A stretch of DNA of 64,000 nucleotides, taken from positions 310,001 to 374,000 of the forward strand of contig JALRME010000006.1 of the NCBI GenBank assembly GCA_026120035.1, given 5' to 3'. A program made the position numbers and the translations under genes. Origin of the DNA: Coleophoma eucalyptorum. Its lineage: Eukaryota > Ascomycota > Leotiomycetes > Helotiales > Dermateaceae. Below the pieces are notes generated by a model. The model searched no databases, was not told the DNA's origin, and worked only from the letters and a program-made list of their open reading frames with translations. Shown piece after piece: positions 21,882 to 32,711 of this stretch; positions within the stretch are counted from its first letter, which is position 1; each line of letters opens with the position of its first letter.

Positions 21882-23636
21882 ATGGCATCTCCAAGGTCGC
21901 TACCAGAGCTTCCTCAGGATTTGTTGCAGCTCATCATAGAAGAGCTGGGTTGCCAGGAGGATTTCAAGACACTCTATAGCTGTGCCATATCTGGAAGAAC
22001 CCTTGTTGAGCCTGCGTTAACAATGTTATATAAGTAGGCAACCACGAATGCCTATCCAGAGTACATACTGATCGTTAGTAGGATCCAGAATCGATCCAAG
22101 ACATCCAGCAGCGAAGGAAATGAGACCGAGTTAGCCTCCCTTGGTTTACAAAATAGACAGGTATCAAAATGGGCTCTCGAATGGCGGTCGATAATACTGT
22201 CAAGCTTGAATGCAACTGCATATCCATACGCCCTGTACATACGATCCCTCGATCTGAACAACCTTCAGGAACTCCTGGAGCATACCTTATTTCGCGATTC
22301 GTTTATCGATGTATTCTTTGCTGATGAGATGAAGGGGTTTCTAGAAGTCGTGGGACCACCAGTATTAGGAAAGAAGACGAAAAAGGGCAAGGCTTTGATG
22401 CGTCTAAATATACCTCTGATACTCAACAAAGTTGGGGATTCCATCACCGACTACATCAGTAGGAAGGCAGCCATAAATAACAGCACTGTGGCACTTGAGA
22501 GTCTCAGAGGACATATAGCTTCTGCGGCACTTCCTCGATGGACTAGTCGGCTTTCTCGGCTTAAGTCCATGACCTTATGGGATGGTTCAGCTTTGGATGG
22601 AACAGTAGCAAATGCTATCTCGGAGCATTGCTGGGATTTCGAGGACTTGACATTCTACCTGGTGGACTACAATGCGCAGAATATGGACGTGAACCTGGCA
22701 AATTTTTTTACTGGTCTTAGACCAAATACGTTACGTTCTTTCGCCGCTATTCGCGCTGATAGCATTGGTCAACAGACTTTGAAATCATTAGGCAACCACG
22801 CACAGTCATTGAGGGTGTTGAAGCTGGATAATTTAAGAGCCGATGCAGTCAAGCATATCTCCTTGCTGAAGGAGTGCGTGGCTTTGGAATCGCTTGATTT
22901 GACGGACGCAGAGGGCCTGATTAATTTGGAGGCGACAGAGAATGATACTTTTCTTGAGTCGATTGCGTGGCTACGTCAATGCGAAAGACTGAAAAATCTC
23001 AAGTTCTCGAATTTTCCTTCGGCACCTGCAATTTTGACAGAACTCTTGGTTGATGAGAAGATCAAGCTTAGCAGTTTGGAGGTTGTTGGCTATCCATTGG
23101 TCAATAACGGCGAATTTCACAAGGCCATTTCACATCAGACCAGCCTGATGTCTCTGGACCTAAAAGCAGATGCTGAAGATTCAGGTATTCTTGACAATGA
23201 AGTCCTGATTTCTTCCATATGTCAGTTGACAAGTCTCAATTATCTGCGTCTGATTGGAACCTCCGACTACTTCAGCACTCGCGAGATCCAGAGCCTTGCA
23301 AACCATTTGACGGAACTGGAGGAGTTTCATTTTAGTGGCTATGGTATTACGGATGACATATTACCCGCTCTATCGGGCCTGCATCATCTTAAGACTCTCA
23401 GCATATCAGCTCTCACTAGTTTCACCTCTGGTGGTCTACTTGCGTATATCTCGACACTTCATGAAACAAATTCGGGACTCAACATCGCAATTTTAAGCCA
23501 GGCACTTGAGAATGATCTTGGAGAAAAAAAAGTAGGTACTATCAAAAATGCAATAGCGACAAAAGTAGATGGGAGTTTTGAATATGTTCTATTTAGAGAG
23601 CCAGGAACGGACTTTGAGGGTTCTGATTCAGATTAG
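21882..23636 (+). CDS. F-box-like / leucine-rich-repeat protein
   Basis: Two exons, 21882-22033 and 22079-23636, with a 45-nt intron; 569 aa. The N-terminus SLPELPQDLLQLIIEEL followed by LYSCAISGRTLVEPA has the usual fungal F-box look (LP.ELL..I). The rest has many LRR-like stretches, such as SLRVLKLDNLRADAVKHISL, ALESLDLTDAEGL, LNYLRLIGTSDYF, LEEFHFSGYGIT and LKTLSISALTS. By family knowledge it would be a substrate receptor for an SCF ubiquitin ligase; the substrate cannot be read from sequence. The C-terminus is acidic (DFEGSDSD). The short first exon supplies the F-box-like part. Confidence 0.75.
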
Positions 23637-24798
23637 GCCCGCAGATTAGGTGGAACAACCAGATGTGGTGCTTGCTATTATCTTAAAAATTTGTTGCGAA
23701 TCGTTCATCTGGAGTTGCTAAGGTTTAATTTGTTTGACCAGGGTAGCAAGCTGTTGTTTTAGTATGATACCAATTGATACCTAATTTTTAGTAAAGCTGT
23801 TCCAGACTCGAGCTAAATATCCTGAGGATCATCTAGAACCGAAATAGGAAATTCTATCTACCTAACTATTAGACGTGTTATATGCCCAGAGCCTGATACT
23901 GCCACCTTGGATAAACAAAACATACGCAGCACGAGACTGCAAAACGAATCTCCGAAAATAATACTCCCCTTATTGGTTTGCAACACGTTCTGCAAGTCAA
24001 GCAAAGCAAAGTACAAAACCCAAAGGAAATGTACCACAAGAGATTCGCACTCAGCCCTTTTTCATTATATTCAGCCATAATGATAGTTTAAATCAGCTAT
24101 AAGAGCTCACGATAGACAAAACGGAACTTAAAGAATGCCTGAATATTAAGTTGGATTTTTGAGACAATGTTGCTTTCGGCTATGTGATAAGGGGCACCGG
24201 CGCGATAATCCTCAAGATGGAGCTATCGTTCGGCCTCTCAAATTCTGCCATGACCAAGTCATGTAGAAAAAAAGCTCGTGAATTCGTCATTTTCTGTTCA
24301 TTGAGGTACCTCATGGCTGGTTGTTCGATAAGTTAAGCGACATAAGTAGGCTCTTTGGCAAGAGGTGACGTTAATTTGTGATCAGAGATACAAATTCCTA
24401 GCCAAAAAGTAAGTGCTAAATAACCTACTCAGGCACATAGGTCATCCTTAAACCAGCGTAGCGGTTTGGTTATGTTCCTTGATGCTGGCCGACGCTATTC
24501 TTGGGTTGGAAAACCTTGGGCCAGCAACTAAAAGAAGTCTACGTGAAAGTCCATTTATCTCAAAGGCTCCTAAGAAGAAACTACCACCTAAAAAGCCACC
24601 ATTCCAGGTATATACCCTTAACTCCCAACACTCCTCCGCTAGAACTTAAATGATCTTAAATAATCAGTTACTTAGAAGGGCGTGGAGATAATGCCACGTA
24701 CCAAAAGCGGTAAGGGATAAGGCGGTGGAATTCTGCCAGAATCAAACATCCAATTTTCTGGCTTCCTCCCCACTGCGTGTGTTATATGGTTATGATTC
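23637..24798. other. Intergenic, no recognisable gene
   Basis: About 1.16 kb between two same-strand genes, AT-rich on the left. No motif-bearing ORF, tRNA or repeat seen. Confidence 0.6.
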
Positions 24799-26037
24799 AT
24801 GTATGCATTAAAGGTGCGCCGATCACGAGTGATTCCGAGAATCTGTGACGTGAGAAGATTCTTAGCCTGCAAGGCTTCACTCGTCAAGATGGAGGCCACG
24901 GTCCCAGTGACTCCCTTTCCTAAACCGCGCTCCAAGAAGAAAACCGTAGCCGCCGCAAAGCGCGCATTCACAACATCGCAAGCACCAGCGGATTCTGCCA
25001 ATGTTAAAGGGCATATATTGAATGGTGGAGCTCCAGCGTTTTGTCCTACGTCAACAACGACGACAACAACCGCCACAGTAATCGCAAAGCACGAGGCATC
25101 AGGGCAAATGCTGAGCAAGACCAAAATGAAAGCTATTGCAAAAGCTTACAGGGCAGCAGAAAGAGAGATGAAGGCAGCAGAGAGAGCAGGTGTAGCTCAG
25201 CCAGCTTTGGACCTTACGGCGGTAGAAGAGATGATCACTAAAAGTACAACGACTGAGCTCCCAATACGAAAGGGTCCTGGCAAGAAGAAGAAGGATCCGA
25301 GGAATGCGCCACAAACTTCAAGAAAGGAACAGATCCCAGTATCGAAAACGACACAGTCTTGGACTGGAAGGAGAGGCGAACGGATAGTGCCCCCATCAGA
25401 GAAATCAGGTGGTGTTCCAGAACCTACTCCAACATATCTCAGCACAGCAAGTAGAACTCCAGAACTTTCAAGTAGTCCGCGACATGTTATGGTTATCATC
25501 GATTTGAACGGGACGATACTCCATCGGCCATCGAGGAACCCGACAAAGTTTATTGAACGACCAAACGCGCGACGATTCCTTAAGTATTGCGTAGACACGT
25601 TCACAGTAGTTATTTGGTCGTCAGCACGCGAGGAGAACGTCGACAGTATGTGCAAAGCGTTCTTGACGGGCGAACTTAAAGACAGAGTCCTGGCTTGCTG
25701 GGGTCGAGACAAGTTTGATCTCACTCCTGCGGATTACAATGCGAGGGTTCAATGCTATAAGCGCCTTACCAAGCTGTGGAACCACGAGGACATCATGAAG
25801 AGCCATCCAAATTACAAAGGTGGAGAGCGCTGGGATCAAACCAACACGGTGCTAATTGATGATTCTTCCGAGAAGGCTCGTAGTGAACCATTCAATCTTG
25901 TCCAACTTCCGGAGTTCTCTGGGGATGAGAATGAGCTAGGTAATATTTTGCCGCAAGTTCATGACTATATCAACTGGTTAAGTTGCCACAAAGATGTCAG
26001 TTCCTGCATTAAAGCGAAACCTTTCAAGGCTCAATGA
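24799..26037 (+). CDS. FCP1-homology (NIF) HAD-superfamily protein with DLNGT motif
   Basis: Single exon, 412 aa from the first Met or 382 aa from Met at 24889. The second has the better context (AAGATGG), and the first 30 residues are basic, so they could also be a mitochondrial presequence. The N-terminal half is Lys/Ala/Thr-rich and disordered. The C-terminal half is an FCP1-homology domain: MVIIDLNGTIL (Asp at residue 235), FTVVIWSSAREENVD and TVLIDDSSEKAR, then a typical YINWLS end. FCP/SCP phosphatases carry DxDGT/V; here the second Asp, the general acid, is Asn. Fungi and plants have a DLNG branch of this family. Activity is therefore doubtful; it may be a binding protein. Confidence 0.85.
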   Translation: MYALKVRRSRVIPRICDVRRFLACKASLVKMEATVPVTPFPKPRSKKKTVAAAKRAFTTSQAPADSANVKGHILNGGAPAFCPTSTTTTTTATVIAKHEASGQMLSKTKMKAIAKAYRAAEREMKAAERAGVAQPALDLTAVEEMITKSTTTELPIRKGPGKKKKDPRNAPQTSRKEQIPVSKTTQSWTGRRGERIVPPSEKSGGVPEPTPTYLSTASRTPELSSSPRHVMVIIDLNGTILHRPSRNPTKFIERPNARRFLKYCVDTFTVVIWSSAREENVDSMCKAFLTGELKDRVLACWGRDKFDLTPADYNARVQCYKRLTKLWNHEDIMKSHPNYKGGERWDQTNTVLIDDSSEKARSEPFNLVQLPEFSGDENELGNILPQVHDYINWLSCHKDVSSCIKAKPFKAQ

Positions 26038-27018
26038 GTAGTGTCTCTACTATACCTTGGTACCAATCCGTGATTTCCTCTTCTCATGAGATGAAATGGA
26101 ACCATGAAAATCTTGACCCAATGTTGCTCAAGAGTCTATAGTCAGACAGTGACTTTAACTCGAGACAAGAGATCAGAATTGGTGAGTCTCATATGCTTGA
26201 CACCTCTCCTAGCCTGGGGAGGCCTTTTCCTTTGCTGATTTGATCTAGAGTGGCATGTCTCTACCAAGGGCAGGGATGTAGTTGTCATTCGGCATTTGGT
26301 ATACCTTCTAGGCAATAAATGACTATTGTCGGTTGTGCCTGAAGTAGAAACTAGTATGGCATATTTATTGAGCTCTGTAGGAAGAGCAAGGAGATACCAA
26401 AGCCACGGCTCAAGAGGAACATTTTGCGTTAAGGTCTCAAGCAAGAGCTTCCTACCTAGCGTAGTTTGCAGAATTCGGGATGAATACAAAATCCTCAAGA
26501 CCATATCAAGTGCAAGAGTTGGCTCAAAATATTCAGCTCAACAGATGAAAAGAAAATAAAGATACCAGTAACATCTTAAACAGCACTGTGTTAGATCTTA
26601 GAGGGTGATTATTTACATGAAATCCGATGCATTACTTTGTTATTATTCACTAAAAGCCGAAGAGCCGAGATGCTCTCAGTGATTAAGACATAAAGTTGGA
26701 AATTTTGAAGGCCTTCCAGTAGCTGGGATTATTATGACTTGGCGGCCTAAGAAACCTATAAGCTTAGTATAGCATACACCTCACCAACCCACTAAGGGCA
26801 AAATCAGGCGCGAAAATAGAAAAAACTGTCCATTCTTGCAAGTCAGGCAAAGGATAGATAAGTTAGGAAAAATTACGCAACATCAAATTACAGTCACATG
26901 GCAACAAATTGCACGGTAAAGTTTTCTGAATGTGGCGTAAAGGCCGTAATATTATTCAGATATTGTAGCGACAACAGCTACTTCAGTCATTATTCATTAA
27001 CAGTCAGAAGACGTGACT
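26038..27018. other. Intergenic between convergent NIF-domain gene and eEF1-gamma
   Basis: About 1 kb of 3' flanks, AT-rich towards the right. No gene recognised. Confidence 0.6.
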
Positions 27019-28741
27019 CTACTTGAAAACCTTTCCATCGCTATAAATAAGTGTTAGTTGAAGCTCGAGGGACTATCAAGGCGCAATGAAGTATAGAAAA
27101 AGACGAAAGTAGAGAAGAGAAAAAAATGAAAGAAGATAAAAACTTAGGGGACAGAATATAGGAGAATACGTACGCCCATGGGTATTCCTTGCCACCGACG
27201 GTGATTGGCTTCTCCCAGGTCCACTGGAGGTCAACAAACTCCTTGTCCTCGGCCTTGGTTGGGTCGAGCTTGGTGAACTCGTAGCTCTCCCAGTCTGGAG
27301 CGACATCGAAAGCTGGAACAGCCTCTTGGCCACGGATGACAAAGGCACCTTGAATGATGGAATCATTGGAAGCACCGTAGACGGAAGCACATCCGAAGAT
27401 GTACTTGCGGGAGCCCTCGAGACGAGCGAAGAAACCACCGATCAAGTTGGAAGTCATGAAAACTTGGGTAAGCTCATCGTTGTACTTGTAGTCAACCTTC
27501 CAGATCGAGTACTCCTCGAAGTTGATGTTCTCCCAGAACCACTTGAGAGCATCGGGAGTATCACTGTTAGAGTATTGACGCTTCCACTCATCAATAGGCA
27601 TGGATGCCTTTGGGAGGGCCTCAAGAGGGTGCTTTGGCTTAGGGGCTTCCTTTGGCTCATCATCCTCCTCCTCGGCCTCCTTGGCCTTTGGCTTAGGGGC
27701 AGCCTTTGGTGCAGCCTCCTTCTTTGGCTCCTTGGCCTTGGCAGGGGCTTGGTTCTTGATAGCAGTATCAATGAAGTTCAACTTGTCAACAACAGCAGAG
27801 TAGATTGGCTGGTTGTAGACAGTCTCGTACCAACGGGTGACGTTGGGGTTGGCAGAGCGCCACTCCTTGTCAAAGAAGAACTCGAAGCCACGGGAGATGA
27901 TTCCAGCAGCAAAGAGATCGGCAAGGGTGATACGCTCGCCAGCAAGGTAAGTGTTGTTGAGAAGGTGCTGCTCAACAGCATCAACAGCCTTGAGGGCAGC
28001 CTTGGAAGAGTCATCGACGTTCTTCTTGTTGTATGGGTCACGGCCTTGGAGAGGGCGGAACCATCCACCAAGAGCAGGGAGAACCTCAGAGTTGAAGTAA
28101 GACATCCACTTCAAGATGGTAGCATAGCTGCAATATATTAGCGAAGACCATTGGAGATGTGACCGGTGGGACTGACTCTTGCTTGGTCTTGCCGAGGAGA
28201 GTGGTCTTCTCATTTTGGGAGGTGACTGTTATCATGTTAGTTACGCTGCTCTTGAGTCATACATATAGTAGTAGCATTTAACAGATATGAAATGTGCTCA
28301 GAGTCTAATTATTAAAAAAGATCAACATAGATGATTAAGACAGGGATAACTGTTGACAATGTTTTTCATCATAGCACGGGTTTCCAGTGAAGGAGGGGGG
28401 TATTTTTGAAGGCGACCGAGGGTAAGTGGGTACATACTGTAGATGGCGATGGCAATGGCCTCGTGGAGGGTGTAACCATCAGCACCAACAAAAGTTGGGA
28501 CCTTTCCAAGCTTGTTGAGCTCCAAGTACTCAGCGGAAACACCGTTGGCAGGAGTAGTCTCAACGATCTCGAGCTCGACGTTGTTGGCCTTGGCAACAGC
28601 GCGAATAGCAGTGGAGCGGGGGTTACCCTAAGTTTGTCGTCAGCTTCAGTAACTTCAGTAAAGAATATTTACAGACTATATGAAGTCCGCAGATATGGGG
28701 ATTCATACCGGGTAGGTGTAGAGCTTTCCGAATGGTGCCAT
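27019..28741 (-). CDS. TEF4: Elongation factor 1-gamma (eEF1B gamma)
   Basis: Scaffold subunit of the eEF1B exchange factor that recharges eEF1A with GTP. Five exons: 28709-28741, 28438-28627, 28177-28225, 27174-28127 and 27019-27040; 415 aa, the normal length. The start is MAPFGKLYTYPGNPRSTAIR over the first junction. A GST-like N-domain follows (KVPTFVGADGYTL, AIAIAIYI, LLGKTKQDYATILKWMSYFN), then a Lys/Pro/Ala/Glu-rich linker. The EF1G C-domain has MPIDEWKRQYSN and FARLEGSRKYIFGC. The last 22-nt exon adds DGKVFK. Intron 2 (212 nt) hosts a C/D snoRNA. Divergent from the mitoribosomal uS9m gene, 207 bp away. Confidence 0.97.
28294..28377 (-). ncRNA. snR38: Intronic box C/D snoRNA, snR38-like, in eEF1-gamma intron 2; predicted guide for LSU rRNA Gm2815
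   Basis: Read on the minus strand: terminal stem GTGC (28374-28377) / GCAC (28294-28297), perfect box C ATGATGA (28366-28372) and perfect box D CTGA (28298-28301). The D' guide CAGTTATCCCTGT (28340-28352) is followed directly by the D' box CTTA (28336-28339). It is complementary over 13 bases to the conserved peptidyl-transferase segment ACAGGGATAACTG. The fifth paired base from D' is the middle G of GGG, equal to yeast 25S G2815 from memory. Known: yeast snR38 guides G2815 and lies in the TEF4 (eEF1-gamma) intron, so both target and host gene agree. Confidence 0.93.
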
Positions 28742-28948
28742 CTTTGTTGTTTTGTTTAGAAAGATGAGGTGTTTGGAGGTGGGAGAAAAAGCTCGAGAGA
28801 ACAGCTTTTGTGTAAAAAGGCGCACGGGCACTAGTCCAAACCGAGAGTAGTCTACATAGAGCCTAGCGCGACCTCGACGAACTTTCGCAGCCCAAGATCT
28901 GGAGTTAAGAGCCTCAGTACAGCATTGAGGCCCCAGTATCACGTCGAA
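28742..28948. promoter_or_regulatory. Compact bidirectional promoter eEF1-gamma / uS9m
   Basis: Only 207 bp separate the two divergent start codons of a cytosolic elongation factor gene and a mitochondrial ribosomal protein gene, so both promoters must overlap. No specific site named. Confidence 0.5.
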
Positions 28949-30038
28949 ATGAAGGTATCATGGCTTCCTCCTAGCCTGAGGGGGGGTCTTCGATGCACAT
29001 GCTCCGGCAGACCGATTGCCTCCCTAAGTCCTTTACGGCAACCAGTTCTCAGCGCATCCGCGAAACAATTCAGCATAACCTCGAGAATCAGGGCAAGCAT
29101 TGCAGCGCCAGAGATTGACTTCGACGAGTTGGAGGACAATAACTTTGTTGCGGACTTACCAGTTGCAGAGAAGAAGGCAGACAGAAAGAGCACAGATGGA
29201 TCCCCAAACGAGGGCCGGGAGGGTGGGATTTTCTATGCTCGAGTCGTGCCCGAATCACGGTCATACTTTGGTGCTCAACCGATCTTCATTGATACAATCA
29301 TCACTCTTCGAAGACTTGTGCGGAAGTACGCCTCTTTGCCAACAGTTCAGCCGGGAGAGGCGCCGCGAGTAGCTTTCCGAACCCTCGCCGATTACAGAAA
29401 CACCTCTGGAGAGACTGTAGGAGCTTCGAAATACTCCCAGATTGTTGAAGCACTTCGACGACTCAACCATATCCATCCCTCACTGAGACCGAAGGAGGTC
29501 ACCGATACTTTGAATGCTCATAAACGAGATATCAATCCCTTTGACAACAAGGCGAAGCCAATACAGATAGACCGGTTTGGCAGAGCGCTTGGGGTTGGCA
29601 AGAGAAAGTCTTCGACGGCCAGAGCATTCTTGGTTGAAGGAACAGGAGAGGTTTTGGTAAATGGTAAAACGTTGGTAGATGCCTTCGCTCGAGTGCACGA
29701 CAGGGAGAGTGCTATCTGGGCACTGAAGGCAACGGACAGATTAGACAAGTACAATGTGTGGGCTCTTTGCTCAGGTGGAGGAACCACTGGTCAAGCAGAA
29801 GCATTGGCACTGGCCGTCGGAAAGGCACTTCTTGCTCATGAGCCAATGTTGAAGCCCGCATTAAGAAGAGGTAAGAGATTCTTCCGCGCCAATGTTTCGA
29901 TCTTGGTAGGCTATGAAATGCGCAGTATACTGATCTCATATTCTAGCTGGCTGTGTCACACGCGATCCAAGAAAAGTCGAGAGAAAGAAGGCAGGCCATG
30001 TCAAGGCTAGAAAGATGCCGACATGGGTCAAGAGATAA
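28949..30038 (+). CDS. MRPS9: Mitochondrial small-subunit ribosomal protein uS9m
   Basis: Two exons, 28949-29870 and 29947-30038, with a 76-nt intron; 337 aa. The N-terminus [17 protein letters not shown] is rich in Arg/Ser/Leu and lacks acids, fitting a matrix presequence. The C-terminal uS9 domain reads [52 protein letters not shown] and, after the junction, [17 protein letters not shown]. It ends in the basic tail [11 protein letters not shown] that reaches the P-site region. The open frame extends upstream of the ATG at 28949, but only through a TTG, so that ATG is taken as the start. Confidence 0.95.
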
Positions 30039-32711
30039 GGAAGTGGTTGTGTATATTACTGTATCAAAGCATCCGGAGGTGTACGAGGTGTGGGAAAATA
30101 TTACGAATCAAGTAAAAGCATTGAATCTACCTCCAGACGCATGTTTCGTACCTTGAACACGGTCTCGACGACAACAAATACACCCTCGAGATTCAAACGC
30201 AAGAGGCACGCACCAAGAACCGTTGCGAAGTCCTTGAGTGAAGACCGCAGTCTGGTCGTGTGGGTTCCCTGAGACAACCCTATGCCATACATGAATTCTG
30301 GCACGGGAGTACCCGCCCGGGCCGCTGCAGCATTGTGCAGAGAACTAACATGTTCGTATTTAGTTCTTGCCAATGTCAACAATGAGATATAAAACGGCCG
30401 AACCAAACAACCACGAACTTCCCACTCCCCCACGGTCTCCAAATAAAATTCATTTGGCCCCCAAACATGGCACCTGATCCTGCACACCAGTCCTTGCTCT
30501 CGCTAAAGGAGAAAAAAAGGAGGTCAGGAGTTGGAAGGTAGGGAAAGCGAAGTGTTACGAGAGAGGATTAGCTGACCATTCAGGTCACTCCAGCATTAAC
30601 AAGCAACTCTCACTCGTCTCGCTAGACCCCCCATACCAGAAAACCCCCCGTCGCTGGAACCAGCATCTTCCACACCACGCCTAAAGGAACCAGCAAAACC
30701 AGATTCGTCGACGTACATGACGGGGTCTCAAATCTGGCAAAGACCAGAATTCAATGGCACCCGTCACCCAGCACAGTCCAATCAAGGCAACGACTCCATG
30801 GCATGGAAGAGAGGCTTACCAAGCCTCTTCTTATTGGGGCGTCTATGATCGTCACCCTCAGCTGAACCTGCAAGAGCCGACACGCCTCGCGCTGGATCAC
30901 TGTCCCAAGACCCGGATTCTCGGGACTGGCTTTCTGCTGACCCTTGGGGGAAGATCTGCATCTAGAACTAAGCCCACCAGGAGGCACTTTTTGAGTCTTT
31001 TCGAGCCTGCCATCGAGTCCTGCCGCCACCCGCTCATTCCACCAACCCAAAGGCTAATGGGTACAATAATGAAAGGCCTGTATCTTCGCAACCTGCATCC
31101 CTTATCTGATCATCCATGTCTCTCCTAAACATCTACTGCTGCTGTTGCTGTTGCTCGCTTCATGGGGTAGTCAGACCTTCCAGCCGTATTAACCGCCAGC
31201 ATGTGCAACTTGCATTACAGACCAAAAAGAAAAGACTGTTTTTTTTTTCGAGAAGAAAAACAAAGGAATAGAAATGAAAATCACAATTCCAAAAAGCCGG
31301 ACAATGCCCCCAGAAAGGAAAAAACTCAATTCCAAGAAATTTATTGGAACTTTGCGCACGCCAGCAGGCACTCTCTCCACCGACAAGGATGAGACTTGAC
31401 AAATAGATGCAAGGTGCACTTACTTGCAGGTTGGCTGGATGTGACATGTCAAGTCACATAAGTAATCACCGGTGGTGGCTTGTTAAGGCTAAGGCAGTCG
31501 CAGGAAAAGCCAATCGGTCTACAGGTCTTTCATCTCTTAGAGGAGCGGGTGAGACCTATATCGACGAGACTAGTGATATCATGGTATCGTACAAAGGAAC
31601 TATGGGAGTCTACCAGACAATTTCGATCCCCCCAGGTTCAAATATTATGGCAGCAAATCGGATCAAAAAAAAACCAAGAATTAAGGTAAAAAGCTAATCT
31701 TATATATATGCAACAATAAGTCTACAGGATATGTACTGCCAGGGGGGGGGCGCAAGAATATTATAAGAGCAGGATTAGAGGAGGATACGAGGTGTGCCTG
31801 CTGAATGCAGAGAGGAAAGAGGTCAGATGTCGCATCCCCTCTGCTCCGTTCCCAAAACATACGTTCCAACACAAGCGAACAAGAATCCCCATCCCCATTG
31901 CCTTCCCATCAATATTTCGAGAATCTTTAGCCCCCAAAAGCCCCCAAGTGATGCTCGTGAAAGCCCTTCGTCTATGTGTAAAAAGCATGCGCAAAAGCAA
32001 AACAGAAAAAGTCAAGCGAACAGCGGAACATAAGGTAGACAATAAAACAAACATAGAATTGCAACGAAGAAAGTCAAGAATCCAGTAGAAGGGGTCATTT
32101 CCATCATGAACATTTTAGCAAAAAAGAAACGAAAACATATTTGACTGCCAAATGTCTTTTCTTTGCTTTCTGCCAATCGAAACCCTGTCTGCCTACCTGC
32201 ACATTCGGGTTTTGTCATTCCATTTCGTCCGTCCCTTCATCCATCCATCAAAATACTCATTTCCCATCAACATATCTCCCCTTTAAATATTCCCAGCTTC
32301 AAGGTGTAGGCACCTATGGTAAATAGTAATATCCCAAAGTATCCCCTCCCAATATTGCCCAAATTGCCCAGACCCGGCTTCCGATGCCCCCTCCCAAATG
32401 AAACAAGAGAAAAAAACAAGAGAATATATGCTGCCAGCCCACTTTTGAGTTCGATATGCTGTAATGCCATACAAGCATGCAGTGAACCCCTCCAACACCA
32501 TTTAAGAACATAAATCAAATGACCCACAAAGGGGAGTGGAAGAAAGGTTTCATCCACAACATCATCATATCTTCGTACTGTAACAAGAGAGAAGAAAGGG
32601 AGAAGAAGAAGATAATGAAGAAAGGAAGAGCGTAAAATCGAGGATAAAATGTGGTCTGCTTTACTTCACAAGCTCCCTCAAAGATTGCGAGGTTCCATCT
32701 TTTGGATCACA
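30039..32711. other. Intergenic 2.7 kb, 3' flanks of two convergent genes
   Basis: Between uS9m and the Gln-rich gene. Contains scattered homopolymers, such as nine G at 31742-31750 and a T run near 31239. Long ORFs up to about 128 codons show no recognisable motif. Part of the right half is probably the 3' UTR of the Gln-rich gene. Confidence 0.55.

Noticed and set aside
27326..28141. Long plus-strand open frame of 271 codons
   Set aside because: Antisense of the eEF1-gamma exon; Leu/Val-rich shadow of a highly expressed gene.
28925..28948. Upstream extension of uS9m
   Set aside because: Begins with TTG; the ATG at 28949 starts a good presequence.
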